This document shows, in pieces, positions 25,685 to 34,359 of a DNA stretch of 64,000 bases. The stretch covers positions 62,001 to 126,000 of the forward strand of contig NZ_RYDL01000005.1 in NCBI RefSeq assembly GCF_003968755.1. Direction: 5' to 3'. The translations under genes and the position numbers were made by a program. Every line of letters begins with the position of its first letter. Position 1 is the stretch's first letter. This DNA is from Flavobacterium sp. RSP15 (GTDB lineage Bacteria; Bacteroidota; Bacteroidia; Flavobacteriales; Flavobacteriaceae). The notes beneath the pieces are model-generated. The model saw only the letters and a program-made list of their open reading frames with translations, was not told where the DNA came from and did no database searches.

Positions 25685-27409
25685 ATGAAACTTAAAAAGT
25701 TGAATTCCCCGTTTTTAATTTCACTCATCCTATTATTTACAGGATTTATATCTTGCAAAAAAGAAAGTACCATTGCAACACAAATCAAAAGCAACCCGCA
25801 CTACCAACAGCATTTTTTACGAGCAGAAAAACATTTTGAAAACCAGGTTTATGATAGTGCTTTTTATTACTACAACGAATCAAAATTAGTTTGTAATGAA
25901 GGAACGGATACTGAAAAAATAATTTATTCCTTATTAAAAATGGCTGTAATTCAGCAAATACAAGGGGATTATATGAGTAGTGAAACCACGGCTACTGAGG
26001 CTATTTCATTATTCCAAAAAACAACAAATCGCTACTACAAATGTGCTGTATATAACATATTAGGTATTAATTACGAGCGACTCTATGACTATGACAATGC
26101 AATACTGTACTATAATAAAGCACTCAATCAAATCCCGGATGAATCACAAAAAACAATCCTTACAAATAATATTGCCGTAGCGTATATAGGCAAAAATGAT
26201 TACAAAAGCGCACTGCAGCTTTTGTTGCCATTAACTCTCCATACAAACATTTCAAACGATGAGGAAAATAATGCCAGGGTTCTTGATAATTTGGGCTATT
26301 GCTATTTCAAAATGGGTGATGCAAGAAGTCTTCATTATCTGAATACCGCTTTAATCATAAGAAAAAAAATAAAAGATGACTTTGGAATTACCACCAGTTA
26401 TCTTAATATTGCTGAGTTCTATAAAAAACCCAATCCTGTATTATCTTATAAATATGCACAATTAGCTTACGAAAAAGCAACAAAAATTAACAATGTTGAT
26501 GATCGATTGAAAGCAATCGCGTTATTAATACGAAATAGCGTTGGGAAGGAAGCAAAAAAATTTTCCATTCTTCACCTCCATATCAATGACAGCATCAATA
26601 AAGCCCGACAAAAATCAAAAAATCAATTTGCAAAAATAAAATATGATTCTAAAAAAGATAAAAATGAAAATTTAGAACTAAAAACACAAAAAATAGAAAA
26701 TGCACTTTTATTAGAAAAGCAAAAAAATAGAAATCTAATTTTATCCTTTGTAATCGTATTCACCGTAATAATAAGCATTTCCGCAGCAAATTTTCTTATG
26801 GCTAAAAACCGGAGAGAAAAGGTAAAAATTTCATACACTACTGAAATTCGAATTTCAAAAAGACTACATGACGAACTAGCTAACGATGTGTATCAAACCA
26901 TGGCATTTGCAGAAACGCAAGATTTATCCACCGCACAAAATAAAGAAGTTTTACTGACCAGCCTGGACACTATTTATTCCCGGACACGAAACATTTCAAG
27001 GGAAAACAGCGCCATTGAAGCGGGAGCACTGTTTGAAACTAGTTTAAAAGAAATGATGTCCGGTTTTCAAACAAATGAAATCAATATATTAACCAATGGA
27101 ATGGATACAATTCAGTGGAACGCTGTAAACAGTACTAAAAAAATAACGCTTTACCGAGTGTTACAAGAGTTACTGGTCAACATGAAAAAGCACAGTCAAT
27201 GCAGTTTAGTTGTATTAACTTTCAAAAAAAATCAAAATAAATTACAAGTCGATTACACTGATAATGGTATTGGAGCCACGCTTGAAGAATTAACTTCAAA
27301 AAATGGACTTCAAAATGTGGAAAACCGTATTCATGCCATAAAAGGAACCCTTAATTTTGACAGTAAATCCAACAAAGGATTTAGAGTCCGTTTTATTTTT
27401 CCAATATAA
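25685..27409 (+). CDS. TPR lipoprotein sensor histidine kinase
   Basis: The protein begins with a lipoprotein signal (lipobox ISC before KKES), followed by tetratricopeptide repeats over about residues 45-330. A membrane span lies at about 346-366 (LILSFVIVFTVIISISAANF), then a HisKA_3-type dimerisation helix with H395 in RLHDELANDVYQ, and an ATPase domain from about 480 (VLQELLVNMKKHS, DNGIGA, GLQNVENRI). TPR kinases of this layout are common in Bacteroidota. The ATG at 25685 is preferred to the GTG at 25670 because it starts the signal directly. The response regulator gene follows after 10 bases. Confidence 0.9.
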   Translation: MKLKKLNSPFLISLILLFTGFISCKKESTIATQIKSNPHYQQHFLRAEKHFENQVYDSAFYYYNESKLVCNEGTDTEKIIYSLLKMAVIQQIQGDYMSSETTATEAISLFQKTTNRYYKCAVYNILGINYERLYDYDNAILYYNKALNQIPDESQKTILTNNIAVAYIGKNDYKSALQLLLPLTLHTNISNDEENNARVLDNLGYCYFKMGDARSLHYLNTALIIRKKIKDDFGITTSYLNIAEFYKKPNPVLSYKYAQLAYEKATKINNVDDRLKAIALLIRNSVGKEAKKFSILHLHINDSINKARQKSKNQFAKIKYDSKKDKNENLELKTQKIENALLLEKQKNRNLILSFVIVFTVIISISAANFLMAKNRREKVKISYTTEIRISKRLHDELANDVYQTMAFAETQDLSTAQNKEVLLTSLDTIYSRTRNISRENSAIEAGALFETSLKEMMSGFQTNEINILTNGMDTIQWNAVNSTKKITLYRVLQELLVNMKKHSQCSLVVLTFKKNQNKLQVDYTDNGIGATLEELTSKNGLQNVENRIHAIKGTLNFDSKSNKGFRVRFIFPI

Positions 27410-27419
27410 TCTAGTCCAT

Positions 27420-28088
27420 ATGTTCCATAAAGTTTTAGTTGCCGAAGATTTAGACACTATAAGCATCGCAATAATTCAAGCACTAGGAGAGCTTTCTATT
27501 TTAGAAATTCACCATGCCAAATACTGTGATGAAGCTTTCCTAAAAATAAAAAGAGCCCTTCATGACAAAGTTCCCTATGACTTGTTGATTAGTGATTTAT
27601 CATTTAAACCCGATCACCGTCAGGATCGATTATCCTCTGGTGAGGAACTCATTGAAGCCGTAAAAAAAGAACAGCCTGAACTTAAAACCATTGTGTTTTC
27701 GATAGAAGACAAATCCTTTAGAATAAAATCACTGTATACTAATTTAGGAATAAATGCCTATGTATCAAAAGGAAGAGACAGTATTCCGGAACTCAAGAAA
27801 ACGATACAAAATATTTATAATAATAAGAACCTTCATCCATCTGAGGAAGTACGCCATGCTTTAAGAAACAAATCCCTTTTTGAAATTGAAGCCTATGATA
27901 TTTTACTTTTAAAATCTTTATCCAATGGATTAACCCTGGAGGATATTGCCTCGGAATTTAAAAATTCCGGAGTTATTCCTAGTGGCACCAGTAGTCTTGA
28001 AAAACGCATCAATAGGCTTAAAATATATTTCAAAGCAAACAATAACGTACATCTTATAGCCATCACTAAAGATTTAGGATTAGTCTAA
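27420..28088 (+). CDS. Response regulator with C-terminal HTH
   Basis: The receiver domain (about 1-125) has the acidic pair in VAEDLD, the phospho-acceptor Asp in LLISDLSF and the lysine in YVSKGR. The C-terminal part (LLKSLSNGLTLEDIASEF, then SSLEKRINRLKIYF) looks like a LuxR/FixJ-type helix-turn-helix, although the usual TVEKH-like recognition sequence is replaced by TSSLEKRI. It is the cognate partner of the TPR kinase encoded 10 bases upstream. The start is ATG at 27420. Confidence 0.88.
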   Translation: MFHKVLVAEDLDTISIAIIQALGELSILEIHHAKYCDEAFLKIKRALHDKVPYDLLISDLSFKPDHRQDRLSSGEELIEAVKKEQPELKTIVFSIEDKSFRIKSLYTNLGINAYVSKGRDSIPELKKTIQNIYNNKNLHPSEEVRHALRNKSLFEIEAYDILLLKSLSNGLTLEDIASEFKNSGVIPSGTSSLEKRINRLKIYFKANNNVHLIAITKDLGLV

Positions 28089-28595
28089 TTCGCATTTCAG
28101 ACTATTAAAAACTAAAAAAAATATTCCAATAACGTTATTACTGCAATTTAAAAGCATCAAAAACAATCAATTGCTAAGGTCATTTACAGCGCTCCAAAGA
28201 TTTTTGACACGGTGATTAAATCCTAAAACATAGCGGTAGAATTGATATATTTTTTACGGTTGTACCAAAGATAAGTGATGACTAAAATTTAATGTCGTAT
28301 TTTAATAAAGTACTAAATTTCTTTGCCACAGATTTCACAGATTAGCACAGATTAATTCGTTATGTAATTTTAAAAATCTTTTTAATCCTTACAATCTGTG
28401 GCAAAAAATCTTTTTAATAATTGCGACAATATATCTTTCTTGCTACTTAAGTTTGCGAAATTAGCTTAAATTAACTTCTTCTTTTGACCATTGTATTGGT
28501 AAATCATAGCCTGATTTTAATAAAAATGATGTCTTTACGGTTTCCCGTAAAAAATAGATTTCAAAAGTTGCTAGATTTGGTTTATAAAAAATCAA
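28089..28595. repeat. Intergenic region with dispersed repeat copy
   Basis: Positions about 28317-28452 are the second copy of the repeat also found at 1518-1654, with a GCCACAGATT/AATCTGTGGC arm pair within it. A TAGATTTG promoter-like element lies at 28572-28579, 16 bases before the next start codon. No gene was found. Confidence 0.55.
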
Positions 28596-29048
28596 ATGAA
28601 ACAAATGCTCCAGTTTACAATAACCAAATTAGTATTCGCTCGATATTCCGAAGGAAGGATCTTGACAAAGGACAACTATCGAGAGTTCAAAAACCAAATA
28701 AAAAAACCCATCTTTTTTATACTGTCATTTTGCATCCTAACCTCTTGCAAATCAGAACCAAAAAAACAACCTCAACACCGACAAATACTTCACAACCAGA
28801 CATATATAAAATATGATGACGATGTGTTAGTAGTACCAAAACAAACGGATACAGCTATAGACAAAAAAACAAATAGGCAAACTGATTCGTTAAAAAGAAA
28901 AAATCAAATACCTCTTGCAAATCCAATACAAAGTCCAATTGGGATTGCTATACCTCAAGAAAAGCTAAAAACCTCTTCAAGACAACGAAAAGGTAAAGTT
29001 ATTTACACATCGGAACGTAAAAAAAAGAATCAATGGAAAAAATTATAA
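28596..29048 (+). CDS. Hypothetical lipoprotein with unusual N-terminus
   Basis: I do not recognise the family. From the ATG at 28596 there are about 34 polar residues before a lipoprotein signal (KKPIFFILSFCILTSC). Directly before this signal, in frame, is ATA at 28698, followed by AAA AAA, as though the original ATG had mutated or a non-standard start were used. The mature part is basic, rich in Lys and Gln, and ends in a KRKGKV/KKKNQWKKL-like tail. A TAGATTTG element lies just upstream of 28596. If the upstream ATG is used, the lipobox is too far inside for normal export. Confidence 0.5.
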   Translation: MKQMLQFTITKLVFARYSEGRILTKDNYREFKNQIKKPIFFILSFCILTSCKSEPKKQPQHRQILHNQTYIKYDDDVLVVPKQTDTAIDKKTNRQTDSLKRKNQIPLANPIQSPIGIAIPQEKLKTSSRQRKGKVIYTSERKKKNQWKKL

Positions 29049-29128
29049 TTATAAAATACATCCTGTTGTTTTCAATACAAATAGTTGTACTGAGTATCGG
29101 CGGAATATTTATTATTTATTTAGTATAA
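29033..29128 (+). CDS. Possible 31-residue single-span membrane peptide
   Basis: An ATG overlapping the last 16 bases of the preceding lipoprotein frame opens a peptide that is almost wholly one hydrophobic span (YILLLFSIQIVVLSIGGIFI) with a basic N-terminus. Overlap with the upstream gene suggests translational coupling, but the frame is short and AT-rich DNA readily encodes such strings by chance. Confidence 0.3.
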   Translation: MEKIIIIKYILLFSIQIVVLSIGGIFIIYLV

Positions 29129-29219
29129 AAAATTTGGAAAAAACAATCCAAATGAGGAAAACCGTAAAGAAGTTATCTTTTACGGAAGTAATTTTGAAAC
29201 CAATTAGCAACAAAATACT

Positions 29220-29372
29220 ATGGAATTAACCATTCAACTAAAATCCCTAGCGGATAAAATCATTCAGTTAAAAGACAAAATCGAAATAAAACATCACATT
29301 CAGTCAATTGATGACATTTATCAATTTGAAAAGGAATTACTGGAAACTGTTGGGGCTTATGAAGGGAAGTGA
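29220..29372 (+). CDS. Possible 50-residue helical protein or gene fragment
   Basis: The frame encodes MELTIQLKSLADKIIQLKDK and then a mostly helical acidic segment ending YEGK. The first 20 residues remind me of the N-terminus of flavobacterial type I restriction-like nucleases (QLxxLAxKIxxLKxxI), but the continuation does not match, so it may be a short remnant or an unrelated coiled peptide. It is isolated between small genes. Confidence 0.3.
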   Translation: MELTIQLKSLADKIIQLKDKIEIKHHIQSIDDIYQFEKELLETVGAYEGK

Positions 29373-29500
29373 TTTGCTTTGTAAAAGTATTTACAGTACG
29401 AAATAAATCCTGTATTATGACCTTTTGACCTAAGTCATTAAAGTACGTGTTGCACCATAAATTCTAAAAGTTGACAAGAATATAAATTATAATTAAACAA

Positions 29501-29917
29501 ATGATTTACAATAACAATTTCAGAAAAATAACGGTAACAGAAAACGGAATAGTTTTGACTTATAAAACACAAAAAATAAAAAAAATATTATTTTCTGAGT
29601 TAGACAAAACGTACGTAAAAGTAAATAAAATGAGGCCAAGTTATACTCTTGTAATTATTTTGGTATCATTATCCTTGGGTTTTCTTTCCTATTTGTACCT
29701 GCAAATAGACCTAATCTTACTGATTCCTTTTTTTTTGATTGTATTTATTTTTTTAAAAATGAATGAACACAAAAGCTATAGCATAAAAATCCGTTTGAAA
29801 AATGGTGAAATTATAGAAGAAAAAATATTGGCAAAATTAAAACTGGAGACTATCAACAGTATCAATGAAGTCCAAAAAGGGATCTACAACTATAAAATAA
29901 ATAACAACAAGAATTAG
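29501..29917 (+). CDS. Hypothetical two-span membrane protein
   Basis: I do not recognise the family. The 138-residue protein has a basic N-terminal part of about 45 residues that looks like a small beta domain (KITVTENGIVLTYKTQKI), two adjacent hydrophobic spans at about 50-66 and 71-86 with a short hairpin, and a basic C-terminal part (SYSIKIRLKNGEIIEEKI). The layout is like small membrane proteins with a PH-like cytosolic domain, but I cannot confirm that. No partner gene is obvious. Confidence 0.65.
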   Translation: MIYNNNFRKITVTENGIVLTYKTQKIKKILFSELDKTYVKVNKMRPSYTLVIILVSLSLGFLSYLYLQIDLILLIPFFLIVFIFLKMNEHKSYSIKIRLKNGEIIEEKILAKLKLETINSINEVQKGIYNYKINNNKN

Positions 29918-30270
29918 CTTTAGTTCCTAACTATGGTCATTTGACTGTTTACGCCAAACTTTAAAAAAAATTATATGAATCTCAAAAAAAATCAAATATT
30001 AAAACTGTAATTATCGTTGACTACCCGCTATATGTAACATACTGCTTCTTGTGCAGATAATTAAACTTTTTCTCGAAAAAGCAGAATCATATAACAAGTA
30101 TAAGTAATGAAATTTCTTCTTTGTCGATATAACCAAAATAAAATACATCAGAAAACAATATTAAACAATCCATAAGACTCGAAAAATTCCTCAAATTCCA
30201 TTTAATTATCATACGTTTGAGCTACTCTAATTCTATCCGTAAAAAGTGATACTACTATTCTCCTAATTAA
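29918..30270. other. Intergenic region, no gene seen
   Basis: AT-rich sequence without a credible reading frame, hairpin or promoter-like element that I could support. Confidence 0.5.
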
Positions 30271-31074
30271 ATGAAACTCCTATTTTCCATACTGTTCCTC
30301 TTCCTAGCCACTTTTACTTTCGCTCAAACCAAAATCCTTTCCTGGAACATAGCCAATTTTGGAAAATCGAAATCCGAAGAAACCATTACTTATATTGCAA
30401 AAACGCTGAAAGATTATGACATAATTGCCATTCAGGAAGTGGTTGCCGGATATGGCGGCGCACAGGCAGTAGCACGATTAGCGGATGAGCTCAACCGAAA
30501 AGGAGCTAAATGGGAGTATGTGATCAGTGACCCCACCAGCAGCAGTGCCTATAAAACCGAAAGATATGCCTTCATTTGGAAATCGAGCAAAGTAAAGAAA
30601 ATAGGAAAAGCTTGGCTCGAAAAAAAATACCAGCTAGAGATTGAAAGAGAGCCCTATTTTTGCACTTTTCAATATAAAAATAAACAATTCACGCTAGTCA
30701 ATTTTCATGCTATTACTAAAAAAATGCAACCCGAATCCGAGATTAAATATTTCAAATTTTTACCTGATGAATATCCCACCTTGAATTTAATTTTTGCAGG
30801 AGACTTCAACTGTCCGCAATCACATTCGGTTTTCAATTCGTTGAAAAAAATGGGATTTCAATCTATTTTAGTAAACCAAAAAACCTCATTGAAACAAGAA
30901 TGCAAAAAAGAGATTTGTCTCGCTTCTGAATTTGATAATATGTATTACAAAACTTCTAAAACTACACTTCTAAATTCCGGTATTATTCCTTTTTATAAAA
31001 ATTTTAGTACACTAAAAGAAGCCCGAAAAATATCCGATCACGTTCCTATTTGGTTTGAATTTTCTTTGAATTGA
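30271..31074 (+). CDS. Exported endonuclease/exonuclease/phosphatase-fold nuclease
   Basis: A signal peptide (MKLLFSILFLFLATFTFAQ) precedes a DNase I-like domain. Characteristic pieces are LSWNIANFGKSKSEETI, the catalytic Glu in IIAIQEVV, YAFIWK, the His in VNFHAITKK, FAGDFNCP with the Asp-Phe-Asn motif, and the final SDHVPIWFEF with the catalytic Asp-His pair. All key residues of the family are present. Size 267 is normal. It probably acts on DNA outside the cytoplasm, for example in nutrient scavenging or degradation of extracellular DNA; a phosphoesterase role is the alternative. Confidence 0.88.
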   Translation: MKLLFSILFLFLATFTFAQTKILSWNIANFGKSKSEETITYIAKTLKDYDIIAIQEVVAGYGGAQAVARLADELNRKGAKWEYVISDPTSSSAYKTERYAFIWKSSKVKKIGKAWLEKKYQLEIEREPYFCTFQYKNKQFTLVNFHAITKKMQPESEIKYFKFLPDEYPTLNLIFAGDFNCPQSHSVFNSLKKMGFQSILVNQKTSLKQECKKEICLASEFDNMYYKTSKTTLLNSGIIPFYKNFSTLKEARKISDHVPIWFEFSLN

Positions 31075-31183
31075 TATCCACACCGCATTAAGTGCTGTTA
31101 TGACTAATGCAATTGATGTTATTCAGAAATATTTAGACAAGGAAAATGAAGATGGAAGCGTTTAATCATTTATCTTTTAGCAC

Positions 31184-31271
31184 ATAAAATTACATAACAA
31201 TCTTATTTAAAGCTGTTTTACTTAAAGTTAATTCTTTTGACTTTACGACTTTTAAACTTTCGACTTACTTA
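31184..31271. repeat. 88-base direct repeat, copy 1
   Basis: The last 67 bases (31205-31271) are identical to 39848-39914 and the 21 before them are nearly so. The sequence contains GACTTTACGACTTTTAAACT. It abuts the 3' end of the minus-strand gene that follows and overlaps its stop codon. Confidence 0.85.
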
Positions 31272-32531
31272 TGTCTTTAATTTTTTCTTTTTAGCTGCAG
31301 GGAACAAAACATTGTTCAAAATCAAACGGTATCCGGGTGAATTTGCATGCAAGTCCAAAACTGTAGGGGGATCGCCTACCTGATGCTGAAAATCCTCCGG
31401 ATCATGACCCCCATAAAAAGTGAACATCCCTTTCCCCTTCTGCCCATGAATGTAACGGGCTTCGCCATTAAGCTCGCAGGTCCCCATGACTAAAACATTC
31501 GATTTTACAAGTACCGCATCAAATGATGTGGTTTGTCCCATAAATCCTTTAACAAGTTGTGTGTGATTTTGACACAACATAGTGGGAATAGGATCCCATT
31601 TTGCCGAAAATTCCATTAAGGTAAAATAATCTTTTTCCATGGGAATTCTTCGTTTAGAAGTCATATCAATATCAGAGAACTCATATTGTTCAGGTCTTCG
31701 CTCTAAGATAAAATCTTTGAAAGCAAAAGAATTACCGTAATTCATCTTCGATTGGTAATTCCCTTCACTCACATCCCCATCAAACATAGCTTCGCAAATA
31801 TCTACTCCATCCGCAGCAAGAGCAATATCAAAACTATCTGTTGCAGAGCACATGGCAAACATAAACCCACCTCCTATTACAAAGTCTCTAATCTTTTTAG
31901 CCACAGCTCCCTTTTCGTCAGATACTTTTGAAAACCCTAATTTTGTTGCCAGTATTTCAGCTTCTTTCTTTTGTTCAATATACCAAGGTACATTTTTATA
32001 CGCCCCATAAAACTTACCGTATTGCCCGGTAAAATCTTCGTGATGCAAGTGCAACCAGTCGTAAAGCAACAATTGGTCTCCCAACACTTCCTGATCATAT
32101 ATAGCTGTAAAAGGAATTTCAGCATAGGTCAAGACCAGCGTAACCGCATCATCCCACGGTTGTTTCCCTTTTGGTGTATACACGGCAATCTTTGGTGCTT
32201 TCTCTAAAATAACGGATTCCATATTCTGGGATGGACTGGAGATTTCATTTAAGAGTATCACTTCTTCCTCATCAGAGATTATTTCAAAACTCACTCCCCT
32301 AATCTGGCACTCTTTGCGTATTTCCTGCCCATCAGGCACTAAAAAAGAACCGCCACGGTAGTTGAGTAGCCAGCTGACTTTGTAATTTTTTTCCAAACAC
32401 CAAAATGTAATTCCATACGCCTTCAAATGATTTTGTTGCGTGGTTTCATCCATTGGCAACAAAATAAAAGAAGCTTTTGCGGAAATTGATAGTAGAAAAA
32501 TCAGAATATATATAAATCGCTTGTACATCAT
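31269..32531 (-). CDS. Exported protein of unknown function (often called asparagine synthetase B)
   Basis: The 420-residue protein has a signal peptide (IYILIFLLSISAKA) and is recalled from flavobacterial genomes under the label asparagine synthetase B. I see none of that enzyme's features: no N-terminal catalytic Cys2 and no ATP-pyrophosphatase SGGxDS loop. The middle holds GGGFMFAMCSATDSFDIALA, which looks like the nucleophile-elbow or binding loop of a glutamine-amidotransferase-like (ThuA/BPL-N) fold, with Cys in CSATDS. Later, GTCELNGEARYIHGQKGKG and FYGGHDPEDF provide conserved-looking His and Asp residues. Function unknown. The stop codon lies inside a repeat. Confidence 0.8.
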   Translation of the reverse strand: MMYKRFIYILIFLLSISAKASFILLPMDETTQQNHLKAYGITFWCLEKNYKVSWLLNYRGGSFLVPDGQEIRKECQIRGVSFEIISDEEEVILLNEISSPSQNMESVILEKAPKIAVYTPKGKQPWDDAVTLVLTYAEIPFTAIYDQEVLGDQLLLYDWLHLHHEDFTGQYGKFYGAYKNVPWYIEQKKEAEILATKLGFSKVSDEKGAVAKKIRDFVIGGGFMFAMCSATDSFDIALAADGVDICEAMFDGDVSEGNYQSKMNYGNSFAFKDFILERRPEQYEFSDIDMTSKRRIPMEKDYFTLMEFSAKWDPIPTMLCQNHTQLVKGFMGQTTSFDAVLVKSNVLVMGTCELNGEARYIHGQKGKGMFTFYGGHDPEDFQHQVGDPPTVLDLHANSPGYRLILNNVLFPAAKKKKLKT

Positions 32532-32698
32532 TGTATTGCCTTTTTATATTTCAAAGATAGAAAGGAAGCCGTTCAAATGAGAATAATTTAACTTTAAAAT
32601 GAATGCACCAATCTAATTTAAATAAAACCACGTAAAAACACCTATAGCCAGACGAATTAGTATCTATAAATTTGTAACTATAACCTAATCTACATTAA

Positions 32699-32839
32699 AT
32701 GAAAAATTTAGCACTAAATTCAAAGGAAAACAATAACCATTTTAATTTTAAAACTATTTTAAAAAAAATTGGGTTTTCTTTGTTAGTAGGACTTATTGTT
32801 GTTTTTTACACTTTATGTTTTAATTATTTTCTCCTGTAA
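32699..32839 (+). CDS. 46-residue membrane protein coupled to DUF547 gene
   Basis: ATG at 32699 opens a short frame with a polar, Asn-rich N-terminus and one hydrophobic span (IGFSLLVGLIVVFYTLCFNY). Its stop overlaps the start of the DUF547 gene by one base (TAATG), the classic arrangement for translational coupling. Alternatively the pair represents one ancestral signal-anchored gene split by a frameshift, because many DUF547 proteins are exported and the downstream frame lacks a signal. Confidence 0.55.
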   Translation: MKNLALNSKENNNHFNFKTILKKIGFSLLVGLIVVFYTLCFNYFLL

Positions 32840-33537
32840 TGCTAAATCGAGACCAAAAAACACCACAAACTATTGTTTCAAAAAATTATTATGCCGCGTT
32901 ATCAGAAGAAATCCTATCAACTGCAAAATTAGGAAAAGATACGACTTCTCTCAGAAGACAACTTTATTATATCAGACATACAAAAATCGAAAAGAGTCTA
33001 GACACTGATGCTTTAAAAAAAACTTTTTGGATTAATATCTATAATGCATTTTATCTCATTATTCTAAATGAAACAAAACAAGACGACACTATGTATCGTC
33101 TTAAAAGGATTAAGATTGCACGTCACATATTCTCGTTAAATGATATTGAACATGGGATTTTAAGAAAAAATAAATTCAAAATGGGATTAGGATATGTAAC
33201 CAACCCATTTTATTGTGATTTTATAAAAACCTTAGCCGTCAGCAAACTAGACTACCGAATCCACTTTGCGTTAAGAACTACAAATTTAAATCCTACACCA
33301 TTTGATTGTTTTAACTGCGAAGAAATTGAAGTGCAGCTTGCCATTGTCACCACTGATTTTATCAAATTTGAAACTGAATTTGACCATGAATCAAAAAAAA
33401 TGATCGTATCGCAATTTTTGTTTACCTATTTACGGGATTTTGGCGGAATACAATCCATAAAAAAAATGCTGAAAACTATTTTTAAAAAAGATTTCAAAGG
33501 ATATTCGTTAAAGTTCAAGCCGTATTACCGAATCTAA
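32839..33537 (+). CDS. DUF547 domain protein
   Basis: The 232-residue protein contains the DUF547 pattern: KKTFWINIYNAFYLIILN at about 66-85, HIFSLNDIEHGILR in the middle, and DYRIHFALRTTNLNPTPF near residue 135, where family members usually have a Cys-Pro or Ser-Pro pair. The family has a papain-like fold in some analyses, but its activity is not known. Most relatives are secreted; here no signal peptide is present and the preceding 46-residue membrane frame may have supplied it. It lies upstream of a convergent two-component operon. Confidence 0.85.
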   Translation: MLNRDQKTPQTIVSKNYYAALSEEILSTAKLGKDTTSLRRQLYYIRHTKIEKSLDTDALKKTFWINIYNAFYLIILNETKQDDTMYRLKRIKIARHIFSLNDIEHGILRKNKFKMGLGYVTNPFYCDFIKTLAVSKLDYRIHFALRTTNLNPTPFDCFNCEEIEVQLAIVTTDFIKFETEFDHESKKMIVSQFLFTYLRDFGGIQSIKKMLKTIFKKDFKGYSLKFKPYYRI

Positions 33538-33690
33538 AAAAAGCACCGTATCTCATAATGCATTCGCATCTGATAAAGGAATCCCTTAGCTTAAAATTTG
33601 AATTTAAGCTGTTTGAAATTTAAAAAATCTTCTCTTTTTTTGTAGAAAAAAAGTACATCCTACATTGTTCTTAGTGCAAATGGGTTCAAA

Positions 33691-34356
33691 TTAATACTCA
33701 AACGACATAATTTCATTTTGAACCGCATACACAACCAATCCTGCAATATTCCTGGATTCTGTTTTAAGCAACAAGTTATTTCGATGTCCTTCCACCGTTC
33801 TTGGACTTATAAAAAGTTGCTCTGCAATTTCTAAGGTACTTTTTTGATAGCAAATAAGTTTCAGCACTTCCAATTCACGTACGCTCAAAAAGCCACTATC
33901 AAAGTTACTTTTCGTTTTTCTAGTACTCAAAATATTGGTTTGAATAATTCTCATGACATATTCCGTATAGTAAAATCCTTTTAAAGCCACTTCATTTACG
34001 GTGGTAAGCAATTCTTGTGGTGTCGTATTTTTTATCAAATAGGAAACAGCACCAACATCAATCATATTCGCCACAAAAGATTTAGAATCATAGCTGGTTA
34101 GCGCTATAATTTTTATTTCAGGGAATTCTTTGTGGATGATCTTAGTAGCTTCAACTCCATTTAAAATTGGCATTTTCAGATCCATGATAATAATATCGGG
34201 ATGATTTTTAGTACTGCGAAGGAAGGAAATCAATTCATCCCCATTGGAAGCTTCAAAAACAATCTCAATATTTGTTTCCTGTTCCAGCAAAAAAGAGATT
34301 CCTTTCCTAAAAAGAATTTCATCATCTACTAAAATTATTTGAATAACATCATTCAT
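33691..34356 (-). CDS. NarL/LuxR-type response regulator
   Basis: The receiver domain has VDDE at 11-14, the phospho-acceptor Asp in IIMDLKMP and the Lys in YLIKNTTP. The C-terminal LuxR helix-turn-helix reads LSVRELEVLKLI and SPRTVEGHRNNL. Length 221 is standard. The gene follows the kinase gene by 3 bases, so the two form a conventional phosphorelay and end the four-gene operon that starts at 36179. Target genes are unknown. Confidence 0.93.
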   Translation of the reverse strand: MNDVIQIILVDDEILFRKGISFLLEQETNIEIVFEASNGDELISFLRSTKNHPDIIIMDLKMPILNGVEATKIIHKEFPEIKIIALTSYDSKSFVANMIDVGAVSYLIKNTTPQELLTTVNEVALKGFYYTEYVMRIIQTNILSTRKTKSNFDSGFLSVRELEVLKLICYQKSTLEIAEQLFISPRTVEGHRNNLLLKTESRNIAGLVVYAVQNEIMSFEY

Positions 34357-34359
34357 TAT

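Noticed and set aside
28484..28816. A 110-residue frame overlapping the start of the 28596 lipoprotein
   Set aside because: No signal peptide or domain; the other frame carries a clear lipoprotein signal, so this is a shadow.
31080..31166. Short frame ending MTNAIDVIQKYLDKENEDGSV
   Set aside because: Looks protein-like and may be a gene scrap, but it is only about 30 residues, has no recognised family and no promoter.
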